Source: Sandarakinorhabdus sp. (GTDB lineage: Bacteria > Pseudomonadota > Alphaproteobacteria > Sphingomonadales > Sphingomonadaceae). From it: DNA of 35,932 bases. The position numbers and the translations under genes were made by a program. Below are positions 23,075 to 31,715 of the stretch, piece by piece; positions within the stretch are counted from its first letter, which is position 1; the number at the start of each line of letters is the position of its first letter. The notes under the pieces were generated by a model, which was not told the DNA's origin, ran no database searches, and saw only the letters and a list, made by a program, of their open reading frames with translations. The stretch lies in NCBI GenBank assembly GCA_020693225.1, contig JAIMJL010000023.1, forward strand, positions 1-35,932, read 5' to 3'.

Positions 23075-23826
23075 AGATGCCTTTCGCGCTTGTCGCATTG
23101 CTGATGGCCGGCCCGCTTTGGGCGCAGGGGCCGGATTCCACGCTGGACAAGCGCCGCTATGAGGGATGCGTGAACGCCATTCCGACCGATGCGGCCAAGG
23201 CGGAGCAGTTTGCCGTGCAGTGGCGAGCCGAGGGCGGCGGGCTGCCGGCACGGCATTGCCAGGCGCTGGCGCAGCTGCACCAGGAGCGGTTTGCCGAGGC
23301 GGCGACCACATTGGCGCAGGCGGCGGCGGCCGCGGAGGCTGCGCGCTCGCCCTTTGCCGCCGATTTCTGGGGGCAGGCGGGCAATGCGGCCTTTCTGGCC
23401 GGAGACAGCAAGGCGGCGGTGGCGCATTTCGGCACGGCGATTGCCCAGGCCGGGGACTATTCGCCGAAGCGGACTGCGGCTTTGCATGTGGACCGGGCGC
23501 GCGGATTGACCGAGCTGGGCGATGTGGCCGGTGCGCGGGCCGATCTGGACAAGGCGCTGGCGCTGACCCCGGAGGATCCGATCGCGCTGGCGCTTTCGGC
23601 GGCGCTTGCCAGGCGCGAAGGGGATGCCGCGCGGGCGGCCACAGACATTGCGCGCGCTTCGGCGCTGGCGCCGTCCAACCCGGACGTGATGCTGGAGCAG
23701 GGCAATGTGGCCGCCGCTGCCGGCGATCTGGCGACGGCAAAACAGGTGTGGGCGATGGTGGTGCGGGCGGCCCCGCAGACGGCGGCGGCGCAGATCGCCG
23801 AGCGGGCACTGGCGGCTGCGAAATAG
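23071..23826 (+). CDS. Exported tetratricopeptide-repeat protein
   Basis: This is a 251-residue, strongly Ala-rich protein with a signal peptide (cleavage after LWA, about residue 18) and several helical TPR units between about 90 and 250 (for example GDVAGARADLDKALALTPED). It would act as a periplasmic or envelope scaffold; partners are unknown. The ATG overlaps the TGA of the hydrolase. It is followed by a tandem 9-base repeat and an AT-rich hairpin. Confidence 0.82.
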   Translation: MKMPFALVALLMAGPLWAQGPDSTLDKRRYEGCVNAIPTDAAKAEQFAVQWRAEGGGLPARHCQALAQLHQERFAEAATTLAQAAAAAEAARSPFAADFWGQAGNAAFLAGDSKAAVAHFGTAIAQAGDYSPKRTAALHVDRARGLTELGDVAGARADLDKALALTPEDPIALALSAALARREGDAARAATDIARASALAPSNPDVMLEQGNVAAAAGDLATAKQVWAMVVRAAPQTAAAQIAERALAAAK

Positions 23827-23828
23827 CC

Positions 23829-23846
23829 CGAAGGTTACGAAGGTTA
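23829..23846. repeat. Tandem 9-base repeat
   Basis: CGAAGGTTA occurs twice in direct tandem just after the TPR stop codon. It is probably a small slip duplication; no function is evident. Confidence 0.5.
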
Positions 23847-23872
23847 CGCCCAGAACGGGTATCCGAATTTTT

Positions 23873-23908
23873 GCATTTATTAAATATATTTGTTAATAAA
23901 TGCTTTTA
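23873..23908 (+). terminator. AT-rich hairpin in a low-GC island
   Basis: GCATTTATTAA and TTAATAAATGC form an 11-base perfect stem around a 9-base loop, followed by TTTTAT on the plus strand. It lies between convergent genes. It would terminate the TPR transcript and perhaps also the opposing one, although the minus side lacks a T-run. The region 23866-23935 is strikingly AT-rich for this genome. Confidence 0.6.
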
Positions 23909-23935
23909 TCCTATTGTTATTGATTGAATATTATT

Positions 23936-25996
23936 TCACGCTTTGGTTTTGCCGTCGAAGGCGGCGAGCAGGAAGGCATATTCCTCCGCAATCTCGCGCA
24001 AACTGTCGAATCGGCCGGATTTGCCGCCGTGGCCGGCGCCCATGTTGATCTTCAGCAGCAGCAGATTGGCGTCGGTTTTCAGGGCGCGCAGGCGGGCGGT
24101 CCACTTGGCCGGTTCCCAATAGGTGACGCGCGGATCGGACAGGCCGCCGGTGATCAGCATGGCGGGATAGGCCTGCGCGCGGGTGGCATCATAGGGCGAC
24201 AGCTGCAGCAGCCGTTGGAACACCTCCGGGTCGGTGCGCGGATCGCCCCATTGCGGCCACTCGCCGGGCGTCAGGGGCAGGCTTTCATCGACCATGGTGT
24301 TGACGATATCGACAAAGGGCACATGCGCGACGATGGCGCGCCAGAGCCCTGGCTCCTGGTTGACCACCGCACCCATCAGCCAGCCGCCGGCCGAGCCGCC
24401 GCTGGCCGAGGTGAAGCCGGGGCGGCCGAAGCCCTGGCTGTGCAGATGGTGCGTTACGTCAAGAAAATCGTCAAAAGTGGTGCCGCGCTTCGCCAGCTTG
24501 CCATCGAGATACCATTGATAGCCGAGATCGTCGCCGCCGCGCACATGCGCGATGGCATAGGCGAAGCCGCGATCGAGCAGCGACAGGCGGGCGGTTGAGA
24601 AACCGGGCGGGATGGCGATGCCGTAGGAGCCATAGCCATAGACATGCAGCGGCTGGCTGCCGTCTTTCTTGTAGCCTTTCTTGTAAACCACCGAGACGGG
24701 CACCAGCGTGCCGTCGCGCGCGGGGGCCATCAGCCGTTCGGTGGCATAGAGCGAGGCATCATAGCCGGAGGGGATCGGCTGCACCTTGCGGGTGACGAGG
24801 TGATTTGCCGCGACATCATAATCGAAAACGGTGCGCGGGGTGACCATCGAGCTGTAGTCGAGGCGCAGCGCGGGCGCGTCGGCTTCGGCATTGGTGCCGA
24901 TGGCGGCGGTGTAGCTGGCCTCCGGGAAGGCGATGCGGCGCTCGCTGCCATCGGGGAAGCGCAGGCGGATCTGATCGAGGCCGGCCACCCGCTCCTCGAT
25001 GGCGAGATAGCGGGTGAAGGCGGTGAGTTCGGTGAGATAGACTTGCGCGGAGCCGGGGATGAGCGGTGCCCAGTCGCCGGGTGTCGAGACCGTGGCGGTG
25101 GCGATGCGGAAGTTCACATGATCGTCGTTGGTGAGCACATAGAGCGTGTCGCCGCTGGCATCGACGGAATAGCGGACGCCTTGCTTGCGCGGGCGGACGA
25201 TGCGCGCCGGGGCGAGCGGGTCGGCGGCGTCGAGCAGCTGCTGCTCGCTGGTGTCGCTCTCGCTGCTGGTGACGACAATCCAGCGCCTGTCTTGCGTGGT
25301 TGATACGGAAAGCCAGTAGCTTGCGTCTTGTTCTTCATAGAGGAGCGCATCGCTTTCCGGCGCGGTTCCGAGGCGGTGGAGATAGAGCTTGTTGGGCCGC
25401 CATTCGGCCGAGGCGCGGGTCCACAACAGGGCCATCGAGTCGGCGGACCAGGCGACCGCGCCGATGCTTTCGGTGGTGATGGTTGCGCTGTCCTGACCGG
25501 TGGCGAGATCGCGGATCACCAGGGTGAAGCGTTCCTTGCCGTCGCTATCGTGGCTGTAGGCCAGCCGCCTGCCATCGGGGGAGACTGCGAAGGTGCCGAG
25601 GCGGAAATAGTCTTTGCCTTTGGCGAGCGCCGGCTCGGACAGCAGCAGCTGATCCGGGCCGCCGGAGCGGGGCTTGCGATACCAGTTGCGATATTGGCCG
25701 CCGGCTTCGAAGGCCCACCAGTAGAGCCATTCGCCATCCGGCCAGGGGACGCTGGACTCGTCCTCCTTGAGGCGGCCCTTCAGCTCCTGGAACAGGGTTT
25801 CGACCTGCGGGGCATGTTCGGCCATGCGCTGTTCGAAATAGGCGTTTTCGGCGTTCAGATAGGCGAGGATGTCCGGATCATTGACCTTGGGATAGGCCTT
25901 GTCCCGCAGCCAGGCATAGGGATCCTGCACGGTGATGCCGTGCAGGGTGAAGCGGTGATCGCCGACGGGCGCGACGGGAGGCCGGGGGTTGGTCAT
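23936..25996 (-). CDS. S9 family prolyl oligopeptidase, oligopeptidase B-like
   Basis: This 686-residue serine peptidase has an N-terminal beta-propeller and a C-terminal alpha/beta hydrolase domain. The triad is Ser535 (GGSAGG), Asp621 (SDPRVTYWEPAKW) and His656 (GAGHGG), at positions close to those of oligopeptidase B, which cleaves small peptides after basic residues. The ATG at 25996 gives the MTNPRPPVAP start; the open frame extends upstream but has no better start. No signal peptide is visible, so it is probably cytoplasmic. It is the last gene of the minus-strand run and starts 64 bases after the DMT transporter stop. Confidence 0.92.
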   Translation of the reverse strand: MTNPRPPVAPVGDHRFTLHGITVQDPYAWLRDKAYPKVNDPDILAYLNAENAYFEQRMAEHAPQVETLFQELKGRLKEDESSVPWPDGEWLYWWAFEAGGQYRNWYRKPRSGGPDQLLLSEPALAKGKDYFRLGTFAVSPDGRRLAYSHDSDGKERFTLVIRDLATGQDSATITTESIGAVAWSADSMALLWTRASAEWRPNKLYLHRLGTAPESDALLYEEQDASYWLSVSTTQDRRWIVVTSSESDTSEQQLLDAADPLAPARIVRPRKQGVRYSVDASGDTLYVLTNDDHVNFRIATATVSTPGDWAPLIPGSAQVYLTELTAFTRYLAIEERVAGLDQIRLRFPDGSERRIAFPEASYTAAIGTNAEADAPALRLDYSSMVTPRTVFDYDVAANHLVTRKVQPIPSGYDASLYATERLMAPARDGTLVPVSVVYKKGYKKDGSQPLHVYGYGSYGIAIPPGFSTARLSLLDRGFAYAIAHVRGGDDLGYQWYLDGKLAKRGTTFDDFLDVTHHLHSQGFGRPGFTSASGGSAGGWLMGAVVNQEPGLWRAIVAHVPFVDIVNTMVDESLPLTPGEWPQWGDPRTDPEVFQRLLQLSPYDATRAQAYPAMLITGGLSDPRVTYWEPAKWTARLRALKTDANLLLLKINMGAGHGGKSGRFDSLREIAEEYAFLLAAFDGKTKA

Positions 25997-26060
25997 TCTG
26001 GCCTTTCCGTGGGTGCCGGGTGCCGGCGTTCTGGCGCGGCGGGCGCGCGATGGCAAGCGA

Positions 26061-26927
26061 TCAGCGGCGGATGATGAGGAGGGCGGCAGCAATCAGCGCG
26101 GCGCCCAGCAGCTCCAGCGGGCCGAGCTGCTCGCCGAAGGCCAGCCAGCCGGCGGCGGCGCTGACCAGGGGTTGCAGCAGCAGGCCGATGCTGACGATGG
26201 CGGCCGGGAGGCGGCCGGTTGCGAACACCATCAGCCCCTGGCCCGCGAGCTGGCTGGAGATGGCGAGGGCGACCACCGGCTGCCAGTTTCCGGGCCAGAA
26301 GGCGGCCGGCTCGATGAGGGCGGCGGGCAGCAGCAGGATGGCCGACATGAGGGTGGACATGGCGAGCACGGTGCTGGTGCCGAGGGTATCGCGCAGGCGG
26401 ATGATGGTGAGCAGGTAGCCGGTGTAAAAGGCGGCGGCGAGCAGGCTGAGCAGATCGCCAAGCAAATGCTCGGGCGACACCTGCGCCGAGGTGCCGAACA
26501 GCAGCAGCGCGCCGGCAAAGGCGAGCGCCAGCGCCCGCAAAGTGGCGGCGGCGGGCTTTTCGCCGCGCACGAAAATGGCCCAGCCGGCCAGCATGAAGGC
26601 GGTGGTGTTGGCGAACAGGGTGGCGTTGGCGGTGCTGGTGCGGACGATGCCGAGATGCCAGGCGGCGAGATCGGCGGCGAAGAAGCCCCCGGCAACGAAG
26701 GCGAGGCCCCAGGGCAGCTGCGCGAGCGACAGGGGCGGCGGGTCGCGGCGGCGGACCATGAGTGCGACCAGCAGCAGGACAGGGGTGGCGAGCGCCATGC
26801 GCCAGAAGGCGGAGGCGACCGGGCCGACATCCGCGAGGCGCACCAGCATCGGCCCGAAGGCGAGCAGGGCGGAGCCGAGCAGCAGGGCGACAAGCGGCCA
26901 GCGGGGCAGGGTGATGGGGTTGGTCAC
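26061..26927 (-). CDS. DMT superfamily transporter (EamA)
   Basis: This 288-residue inner-membrane protein has about ten helices in two EamA repeats (roughly 10-135 and 145-285). It is a drug/metabolite transporter family exporter with unknown substrate. The ATG at 26927 begins MTNPITLPRW. It is 33 bases after the epoxide hydrolase stop on the same strand and probably belongs to the same operon. Confidence 0.9.
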   Translation of the reverse strand: MTNPITLPRWPLVALLLGSALLAFGPMLVRLADVGPVASAFWRMALATPVLLLVALMVRRRDPPPLSLAQLPWGLAFVAGGFFAADLAAWHLGIVRTSTANATLFANTTAFMLAGWAIFVRGEKPAAATLRALALAFAGALLLFGTSAQVSPEHLLGDLLSLLAAAFYTGYLLTIIRLRDTLGTSTVLAMSTLMSAILLLPAALIEPAAFWPGNWQPVVALAISSQLAGQGLMVFATGRLPAAIVSIGLLLQPLVSAAAGWLAFGEQLGPLELLGAALIAAALLIIRR

Positions 26928-26960
26928 CCGAACCTCTGGATCAGCGGATTGGAAGCGGCT

Positions 26961-28094
26961 TCAGGCGAGGCCGGAGACGAAGGCGCGCAAATCGGCCAGC
27001 AGCAGCTCCGGCTCTTCGAGGCCGGCGAAATGGCCGCCGCGCGGCATCACGGTGTAGTGCTGCACATTGTAGCCGCGCTCAACCATGCTGCGCGGCGGGA
27101 AGGCAAGCAGGTCGTGCGGGAAGGCGGCGACGCCTGTGGGGATTTCGATGCGGCGGCCTTCGGGGATGCTGAAGCCGCCTTCCAGGAACATGCCGCGATA
27201 GACCCAGCTGGCCGACAGGAAGCTGCGGGTGGTGAGGTAGATCATGATGGTGGTGAGCAATGTGTCCATCGGGAAGGGCGGCTCCACCACCTTGCGTTCG
27301 GTGTGCGACCAGCCGCAGTATTTTTCCGCGAACCAGGCGGCGACGCCCATGGGTGAGTCCATCATGGCGAAGCCGAGCGATTGCGGCTTGGTGGCTTGCA
27401 GCATGAGATAGCCGGTTTCGGTCATGCGGGTGAAGCGGGCCTTGGCGAGCCAGGCCTGCTCGTCCGGCGCGTCTGCATGCATGTCGGCCGAGCGCAGGCC
27501 GTAGCCGTTCAGGTGAATGGCCTGCACGCGGCTGCTGTCGAGGCCGAGCCAGCCGCCGATGACGCTGCCCCAGTCACCGCCCTGGTAGACATAGCTTTGG
27601 TAGCCAAGCTCGCCCATCAGCCGATCATAGAGGCTTGCGATGGCGCGCGGGCCGAGCGGATTTTTCGGCTTGTCTGACCAGGCGTAGCCGGGGAGCGAGG
27701 GGGCGACGACGTGGAAGGCGGGGTGTGCCGGGCTTTCCGGCTCTGCCAGGCGGTCGATCAGCGTGTCGAACTCCAGCACCGATCCGGGCCAGCCGTGGGC
27801 GATGAGCAGCGGCCTGCCATCGCGGCGGGACGAGCGCTTGTGGATGCAATGCAGATGCAGCCCGCTTTCCACCGGCACGCGAAACTGTGGGTGGCGGTTC
27901 AGGCTGGCGACGGCGGCGGGCCAGTCATACTGATCGAGCCAGTGGGCGCGCAGCCGCTGCATATAGTCGCGGTTGGCGCCATGTCCCCAGCCGTGGTTTT
28001 CCGGTTCCTCGAAGAAGCGGAAGGCGGCGACGCGGTCGCGGATCCAGCGGACTTCGTCGGCATTTTCCGGGATCCGGAAGGCTTCGATGCTCAT
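26961..28094 (-). CDS. Epoxide hydrolase (EHN family)
   Basis: This 377-residue alpha/beta hydrolase with an N-terminal EHN domain would open epoxides to diols. The oxyanion motif HGWPGS is at 100-105, the nucleophile is Asp174 (GGDWGS), and the charge-relay His355 is in GGHFAGLEEPE. The ring-activating tyrosines are likely in the cap. The ATG overlaps the stop of the GMC oxidoreductase (ATGA). It could act on an alkene oxide made elsewhere. No epoxidase is in the window. Confidence 0.92.
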   Translation of the reverse strand: MSIEAFRIPENADEVRWIRDRVAAFRFFEEPENHGWGHGANRDYMQRLRAHWLDQYDWPAAVASLNRHPQFRVPVESGLHLHCIHKRSSRRDGRPLLIAHGWPGSVLEFDTLIDRLAEPESPAHPAFHVVAPSLPGYAWSDKPKNPLGPRAIASLYDRLMGELGYQSYVYQGGDWGSVIGGWLGLDSSRVQAIHLNGYGLRSADMHADAPDEQAWLAKARFTRMTETGYLMLQATKPQSLGFAMMDSPMGVAAWFAEKYCGWSHTERKVVEPPFPMDTLLTTIMIYLTTRSFLSASWVYRGMFLEGGFSIPEGRRIEIPTGVAAFPHDLLAFPPRSMVERGYNVQHYTVMPRGGHFAGLEEPELLLADLRAFVSGLA

Positions 28095-29701
28095 GCGGCG
28101 ATGCTCGCTTTTTGTTCGCGCCGGAGGGCGGCGGCGGTTTTTTCGGCGATCATGATGGTGGGGGCGTTGGTGTTACCGGAGATCAGGAAGGGCATGATCG
28201 AGGCATCGACGACCATCAGGCCTTCGACGCCGTTGACATGGAGCGCGGTGTCGGTGACGGCTTCGGCGTCCGGCCCCATGCGGCAGGTGCCGACCGGGTG
28301 GTAGATGGTTTCCGCCCAGCCGCGCAAGCGATCGAGGACGGCGGGGCCTTGCACATCGGGGCCGGGCCAGACTTCGCCGGCATTGTAGGGGGCAAGCGCG
28401 GGCTGGCCGCCGATGGCGCGGGCGAGCTCGACGCCTTTCAGCAGGGTTGCCACGTCTTCGGGGGCGGAGAGATAGCGCGGGTCTATCGCCGGATGCGCGC
28501 CGGGATCGGCGGAGGCGAGGCGGATTTCGCCGCGGCTTTCGGGGCGCACCTGGCAGACATGCACCATATAGCCATGTTGCGGCGCCAGGCCGCCTTCGCC
28601 GTGCGCCTTGCCGAGCGCCGGGATGAAGTGCAGCTGGATATCGGGCGCTGCCAGGCCTTCGCGGGTGCTGATGAAGCCGCCGACGGCGGTGGGCATATAG
28701 CTGGCATTGCCTTCCTTGCGGACGATCCAGTCGATCGCGGCGCCCATTTTGGTGAGGAACTTGCTGTTGCCGTTCAAGGTGATGGGCTGGGTGCAGCGCC
28801 ACTGGATGAGGACATCGAGATGATCTTGCAGATTCTGGCCGACCTGGGCGCGATCGGCGACCACGGCGATGCCGAGCGATTGCAGATGCGCGGCCGGGCC
28901 GATGCCGGAGAGCATCAGGAGTTGCGGCGAATTGATGGCCCCGCCCGAGAGGATGATGCGGCGGCCCATCACCTGCTGGCCGCCCGAATAGGCGACGCCG
29001 GTGGCGCGTTTGCCTTGGAACAGCACCCGTTCGGCCAGTGCACCGGTGAGGATTTTCAGATTCGGGCGGCGGCGGACTTCGGGGGTGAGATAGGCGCGGG
29101 CGGCGGACCAGCGCTGGCCGCCGGCGATAGTGCTGTCGTAGGCGCCGGCGCCTTCGAACTGCTCGCCGTTGAAATCGTTGCTGCGGGGGTGGCCGGCCTG
29201 GACGGCGGCTTCGATGAAGGCGTGGTTGAGCGGGTGCGGCAGGGCGCGGCGGGTGGTGGCCAGCGGGCCGCCGCTGCCGTGCCAGGCGCTGGCGCCGCGA
29301 TCGGAATCCTCGGCCTTCAGGAAATAGGGCAGCACATCGGCCCAGCCCCAGCCAGTGCAGCCGACCTGCGCCCAGCGATCATAATCGGAGGCGTGGCCGC
29401 GGATATAGACCATGCCGTTGATCGAGGAGGAGCCGCCCAGCACCTTGCCGCGCGGCCAGTAAAGGCGGCGATTGTTCAGCTCCGCCTGCGGCGCGGTGAA
29501 ATAGCCCCAGTTCATGGGATTGGCCTTTTCCGGCGGCAGCAGCTGGGCGAGGCCGGCGGGCATGTTGATCATCATGGCGCTGTCGTTGCCGCCGGCTTCC
29601 AGCAGGGCGACGCGGGTTTGCGGATCTTCGGACAGGCGGCCGGCCAGCGCGCAGCCGGCCGAGCCTGCGCCGACGATCACGAAATCGAAACTGTCTGCCA
29701 T
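28091..29701 (-). CDS. GMC oxidoreductase (FAD-dependent alcohol dehydrogenase)
   Basis: This 536-residue flavoenzyme has the FAD motif VGAGSAGCALAGR at its N-terminus, the GMC signature around GGSSSINGMVY, and the catalytic His468 in YHPVGTCRMG with Asn510 in GNTNAPT. It would oxidise an alcohol to an aldehyde or ketone. It starts the operon; GGGAGG lies before the ATG at 29701. It is translationally coupled to the epoxide hydrolase, so the diol or alcohol made by one may be used by the other. The choline dehydrogenase annotation common for this family is not supported by context. Confidence 0.93.
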   Translation of the reverse strand: MADSFDFVIVGAGSAGCALAGRLSEDPQTRVALLEAGGNDSAMMINMPAGLAQLLPPEKANPMNWGYFTAPQAELNNRRLYWPRGKVLGGSSSINGMVYIRGHASDYDRWAQVGCTGWGWADVLPYFLKAEDSDRGASAWHGSGGPLATTRRALPHPLNHAFIEAAVQAGHPRSNDFNGEQFEGAGAYDSTIAGGQRWSAARAYLTPEVRRRPNLKILTGALAERVLFQGKRATGVAYSGGQQVMGRRIILSGGAINSPQLLMLSGIGPAAHLQSLGIAVVADRAQVGQNLQDHLDVLIQWRCTQPITLNGNSKFLTKMGAAIDWIVRKEGNASYMPTAVGGFISTREGLAAPDIQLHFIPALGKAHGEGGLAPQHGYMVHVCQVRPESRGEIRLASADPGAHPAIDPRYLSAPEDVATLLKGVELARAIGGQPALAPYNAGEVWPGPDVQGPAVLDRLRGWAETIYHPVGTCRMGPDAEAVTDTALHVNGVEGLMVVDASIMPFLISGNTNAPTIMIAEKTAAALRREQKASIAA

Positions 29702-29720
29702 CTTGTCCTCCCGGCGTTTT

Positions 29721-29736
29721 GCCTATCGGTTTAGGC
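29721..29736. promoter_or_regulatory. Short inverted repeat upstream of the GMC gene
   Basis: GCCTA and TAGGC are 5-base arms around 6 bases, 20-35 bases upstream of the GMC start in the 117-base divergent region with the GDPD gene. The match is weak and could be chance. Confidence 0.25.
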
Positions 29737-29818
29737 GAGCCGGGCAACGGCTGCCAGCCTGATTGATAGGGGGGTTTGCGTCTTTGCGTTGCCATCTTCG
29801 CCCGCTAGGGTTTGCGGC

Positions 29819-30742
29819 ATGCGAACCCTTCCCCTGCTTCTGTTGCTTGCCGCCTGCACCGTGCAGACGCCTCCGCCCGCCCAGCGCGCGGCGCCGCTGA
29901 CGCTGGACCTGGCCGCCGTTTTCGATTGCCTGCGCGAGAAGCGGCTGGCGCTGGTTTCCGCGCACCGCGGGCAGGCTGATCCTTCCAAGGCGGAGAATGC
30001 GCTTTCGAGCTTTGCCGAAACGCAGAAAGCCGGGCCGATCTTCATGGAGATGGATATCGGCCGCACGGCGGATGGCGAGCTGGTGCTGCTGCACGATGAC
30101 ACGCTGGACCGGACAACGACCGGGCAGGGGCGGCTTGACGCGCGGACGCTGGCCGAGCTGCAGGGGCTGGCCCTGAAGGATGCCGACGGGCGGCAGATTC
30201 GCGACAGCGTGCCGACGCTGGAGCAGGCGCTGGTGTGGGCGAAGCGCAACGGGGCGTTTCTGCAACTGGATGTGAAGCGCGGCACGCCGTTCGAGGCGGT
30301 GATTGGCGAAGTGCGGGCGATGGGGGTGCAGGACCGGGTGATTCTCATCACCTACAATCTGGCTGACGCCAAGCGAGTGATGGCGCTGGCGCCGGAGATG
30401 ATGCTGTCGGCCAGCGGGCGGACGCCGGAGGAGACCGCGCAATTGCTGGCGATCGGGCTGAGCAATCCCCGGCTGCTGGGGTTTACCGGCGTGGGAGAGC
30501 CTGCGCCGGAGCTGATTGCGCGGATGGATGCGGCCGGCGTGGAGGCCATCACCGGAACATTGGGGGCCGCCGGGCGGCGGCTGGACGACCTTTACATGGC
30601 CGATGGCGACGGCGGCGAATATGCCGCGCTTGCGGCGCGCGGCACGGCGCTGATTGCCAGCGACCGGCCGCTGGATGCCTGGGCGGCGTTGCAGAAGGCC
30701 GGCCGCAGCGGCGAGATTTGCCTGACAGGAGAAACGCGATGA
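29819..30742 (+). CDS. Glycerophosphodiester phosphodiesterase, lipoprotein
   Basis: This 307-residue GDPD TIM-barrel enzyme would hydrolyse glycerophosphodiesters to glycerol-3-phosphate and an alcohol. Catalytic His49-Arg50 (AHRG), metal ligands Glu77/Asp79 (MEMD) and His92 (LHDDTLDRTT) are present. A lipobox LLLAAC with Cys13 predicts a lipoprotein anchored in the envelope. The ATG at 29819 is used because the lipobox follows at the right distance. The stop overlaps the start of the quinone oxidoreductase gene. Confidence 0.92.
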   Translation: MRTLPLLLLLAACTVQTPPPAQRAAPLTLDLAAVFDCLREKRLALVSAHRGQADPSKAENALSSFAETQKAGPIFMEMDIGRTADGELVLLHDDTLDRTTTGQGRLDARTLAELQGLALKDADGRQIRDSVPTLEQALVWAKRNGAFLQLDVKRGTPFEAVIGEVRAMGVQDRVILITYNLADAKRVMALAPEMMLSASGRTPEETAQLLAIGLSNPRLLGFTGVGEPAPELIARMDAAGVEAITGTLGAAGRRLDDLYMADGDGGEYAALAARGTALIASDRPLDAWAALQKAGRSGEICLTGETR

Positions 30743-31704
30743 AGGCGATACGGTTCGAGACGGCCGGTGGGCCGGAGGTGCTGCAGCTGGTGGATGTGCA
30801 GGTGGGCGAACCCGCCGCGGGCGAAGCGCGGGTGCGGCATAGCGCCATCGGGGTGAATTATATCGACACCTATCACCGCAGCGGCCTGTATCCGCTGCCG
30901 CTGCCTTCGGGGCTGGGCGTGGAAGCGGCGGGCGTGGTGGAGGCAGTGGGCGAGGGCGTGACGCATGTGAGCGTGGGCGACCGGGTGATCTATTTCACCA
31001 ATGCGCCGGGCGCCTATGCCACGCACCGGCTGATTGCCGCGCGCTGGCTGGTCAGGCTGCCGGACGCGGTTTCCGATGATGTGGCGGCGGCGGTGTGGCT
31101 GAAGGCATGCACGGTGGAGTTTCTGGTGGAGCGGTGCGCGCGGGTGCAGGCGGGCGATGCGGTGCTGGTACAGGCGGCCGCCGGCGGGGTGGGTGTGCTG
31201 CTGTGCCAGTGGTTGAAGGCGATCGGGGCGACGGTGATCGGCACGGTGGGATCCGATGACAAGGTGGCGACCGCGAAGGCGGCAGGCGCGGATCATGTGC
31301 TGGCCTATGCGGATGTGCCCGCCAAGGTGCGCGAGCTGACCGGCGGCGAGGGGGTTTCCTGCGTGATCGACGGGGTGGGCAAGAGCACGTTCATGGGATC
31401 GCTCGATTCGCTCAGGCGGCGCGGGCTGCACATCAGCTATGGCAATGCTTCGGGGCCGATCGGGCCGGTGGATTTCGGCATCCTGGCGATGAAGGGCTCG
31501 CTGTTTACGACGCGGCCGACGCTGTTTGACTATTATGCCGCCGACAGCGATTTCGCCGCCGGCAGCGCGCGGGTGCTGGCGATGCTGGCCGCCGGGTATA
31601 TTGCCCCCACGATCGGCCAGAGCTTTGCGCTGGCCGATGCAGTGGACGCACACCGGGCGCTGGAAGGCCGGGCAACGGTGGGTTCGTCTTTGCTGCGCCC
31701 CTAA
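30739..31704 (+). CDS. NADPH:quinone oxidoreductase (zeta-crystallin type)
   Basis: This is a 321-residue medium-chain reductase without catalytic zinc cysteines. It has the N-terminal GNYID-type segment (GVNYIDTYHRSGLY), the AAAGGVG nucleotide motif near residue 155, and the usual quinone oxidoreductase length. It would reduce quinones with NADPH. The ATG at 30739 is preceded by AGGAGAA and overlaps the GDPD stop. It is convergent with gltA, with 11 bases between stops. Confidence 0.9.
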   Translation: MKAIRFETAGGPEVLQLVDVQVGEPAAGEARVRHSAIGVNYIDTYHRSGLYPLPLPSGLGVEAAGVVEAVGEGVTHVSVGDRVIYFTNAPGAYATHRLIAARWLVRLPDAVSDDVAAAVWLKACTVEFLVERCARVQAGDAVLVQAAAGGVGVLLCQWLKAIGATVIGTVGSDDKVATAKAAGADHVLAYADVPAKVRELTGGEGVSCVIDGVGKSTFMGSLDSLRRRGLHISYGNASGPIGPVDFGILAMKGSLFTTRPTLFDYYAADSDFAAGSARVLAMLAAGYIAPTIGQSFALADAVDAHRALEGRATVGSSLLRP

Positions 31705-31715
31705 CGTTCAGACGG

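Noticed and set aside
25989-27356. Plus-strand open frame (455 codons) rich in Gly, Gln and Glu
   Set aside because: It is antisense to the DMT transporter and the end of the epoxide hydrolase. Its composition is that of a GC-rich shadow frame.
27887-29734. Long plus-strand open frame (615 codons)
   Set aside because: It is antisense to the GMC and epoxide hydrolase genes, has low-complexity Gly/Ala/Asp-rich content with no domain, and arises from high GC. The minus-strand genes have clear motifs.
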